Made by a program: the position numbers and the translations under genes. From Spirochaetaceae bacterium (GTDB taxonomy: Bacteria; Spirochaetota; Spirochaetia; DSM-27196; Salinispiraceae), in NCBI GenBank assembly GCA_007129335.1, contig SKVS01000089.1, forward strand, positions 1 to 6,233: a stretch of DNA of 6,233 nucleotides, written 5' to 3'. Below the pieces are notes generated by a model. The model was not told where the DNA came from. It worked only from the letters and a program-made list of their open reading frames with translations, and did not search any database. This document shows positions 6,160 through 6,233 of this stretch, piece after piece; position 1 is the first letter of the stretch; the number at the start of each line of letters is the position of its first letter.

Positions 6160-6233
6160 CTACTGCCGGCGAAATTGCTGGTACTGTTTCGGGCTTATTC
6201 CCTCCCTCTGGTGAAAGAAGCGGCTGAAATACA
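6160..6233 (-). CDS. AraC/XylS family transcriptional regulator, C-terminal end (partial)
   Basis: Only the last 23 codons and the TAG stop (6162-6160) are in the window; the rest lies beyond its right edge. The translation YFSRFFHQREGISPKQYQQF followed by RRQ matches the end of the second helix-turn-helix of AraC-type DNA-binding domains. In those domains a FSRxFKxxxGxSPxxYR pattern is highly conserved. The protein would bind DNA and regulate transcription. Its ligand domain and target cannot be seen. It is on the same strand as the ROK-ppx-ppk operon, 311 bases upstream, but the repeat-filled gap makes co-transcription uncertain. The stop codon borders a 21-bp repeat. Confidence 0.85.
   Translation of the reverse strand, partial: YFSRFFHQREGISPKQYQQFRRQ

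Overview
This window looks like chromosomal DNA of a free-living bacterium with roughly balanced base composition. The codon style and gene content would fit a spirochaete such as a Spirochaeta-like organism, but that is a weak guess: no taxonomic marker (rRNA or similar) is present. 

Layout: (1) 1-975, plus strand: the 3' part of a gene for a transglutaminase-like protein with C-terminal TPR repeats; its beginning lies before the window. (2) 976-1069: a short convergent intergenic gap carrying a small repeat structure that runs into the 3' end of the next gene. (3) 5848 down to 1070, minus strand: a tight three-gene operon in the order ROK-family sugar kinase, Ppx/GppA-type exopolyphosphatase with HD domain, polyphosphate kinase 1. 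The first junction overlaps by 4 bases and the second has a 1-base gap, so the three products are probably translationally coupled. (4) 5849-6159: a 311-base intergenic region with no gene. It holds a clear 128-bp MITE-like element (17-bp perfect terminal inverted repeats, exact 6-bp flanking duplication ATCCAA). The MITE sits inside an older 21-bp inverted repeat pair, and a related third copy of that repeat is found at the ppk 3' end. (5) 6160-6233, minus strand: the last 23 codons of an AraC-family transcriptional regulator.

Together, PPK1 would build polyphosphate from ATP and the Ppx/GppA protein would hydrolyse it (or pppGpp). The ROK kinase ties the module to sugar phosphorylation. The AraC-type gene is upstream on the same strand, but a repeat-filled spacer separates it from the operon, so a regulatory link is only a possibility. 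No phage, CRISPR array, RNA gene or obviously new multi-gene system is visible. The most distinctive part of the window is the nested repeat architecture at 5892-6165 and its relative at 994-1088.
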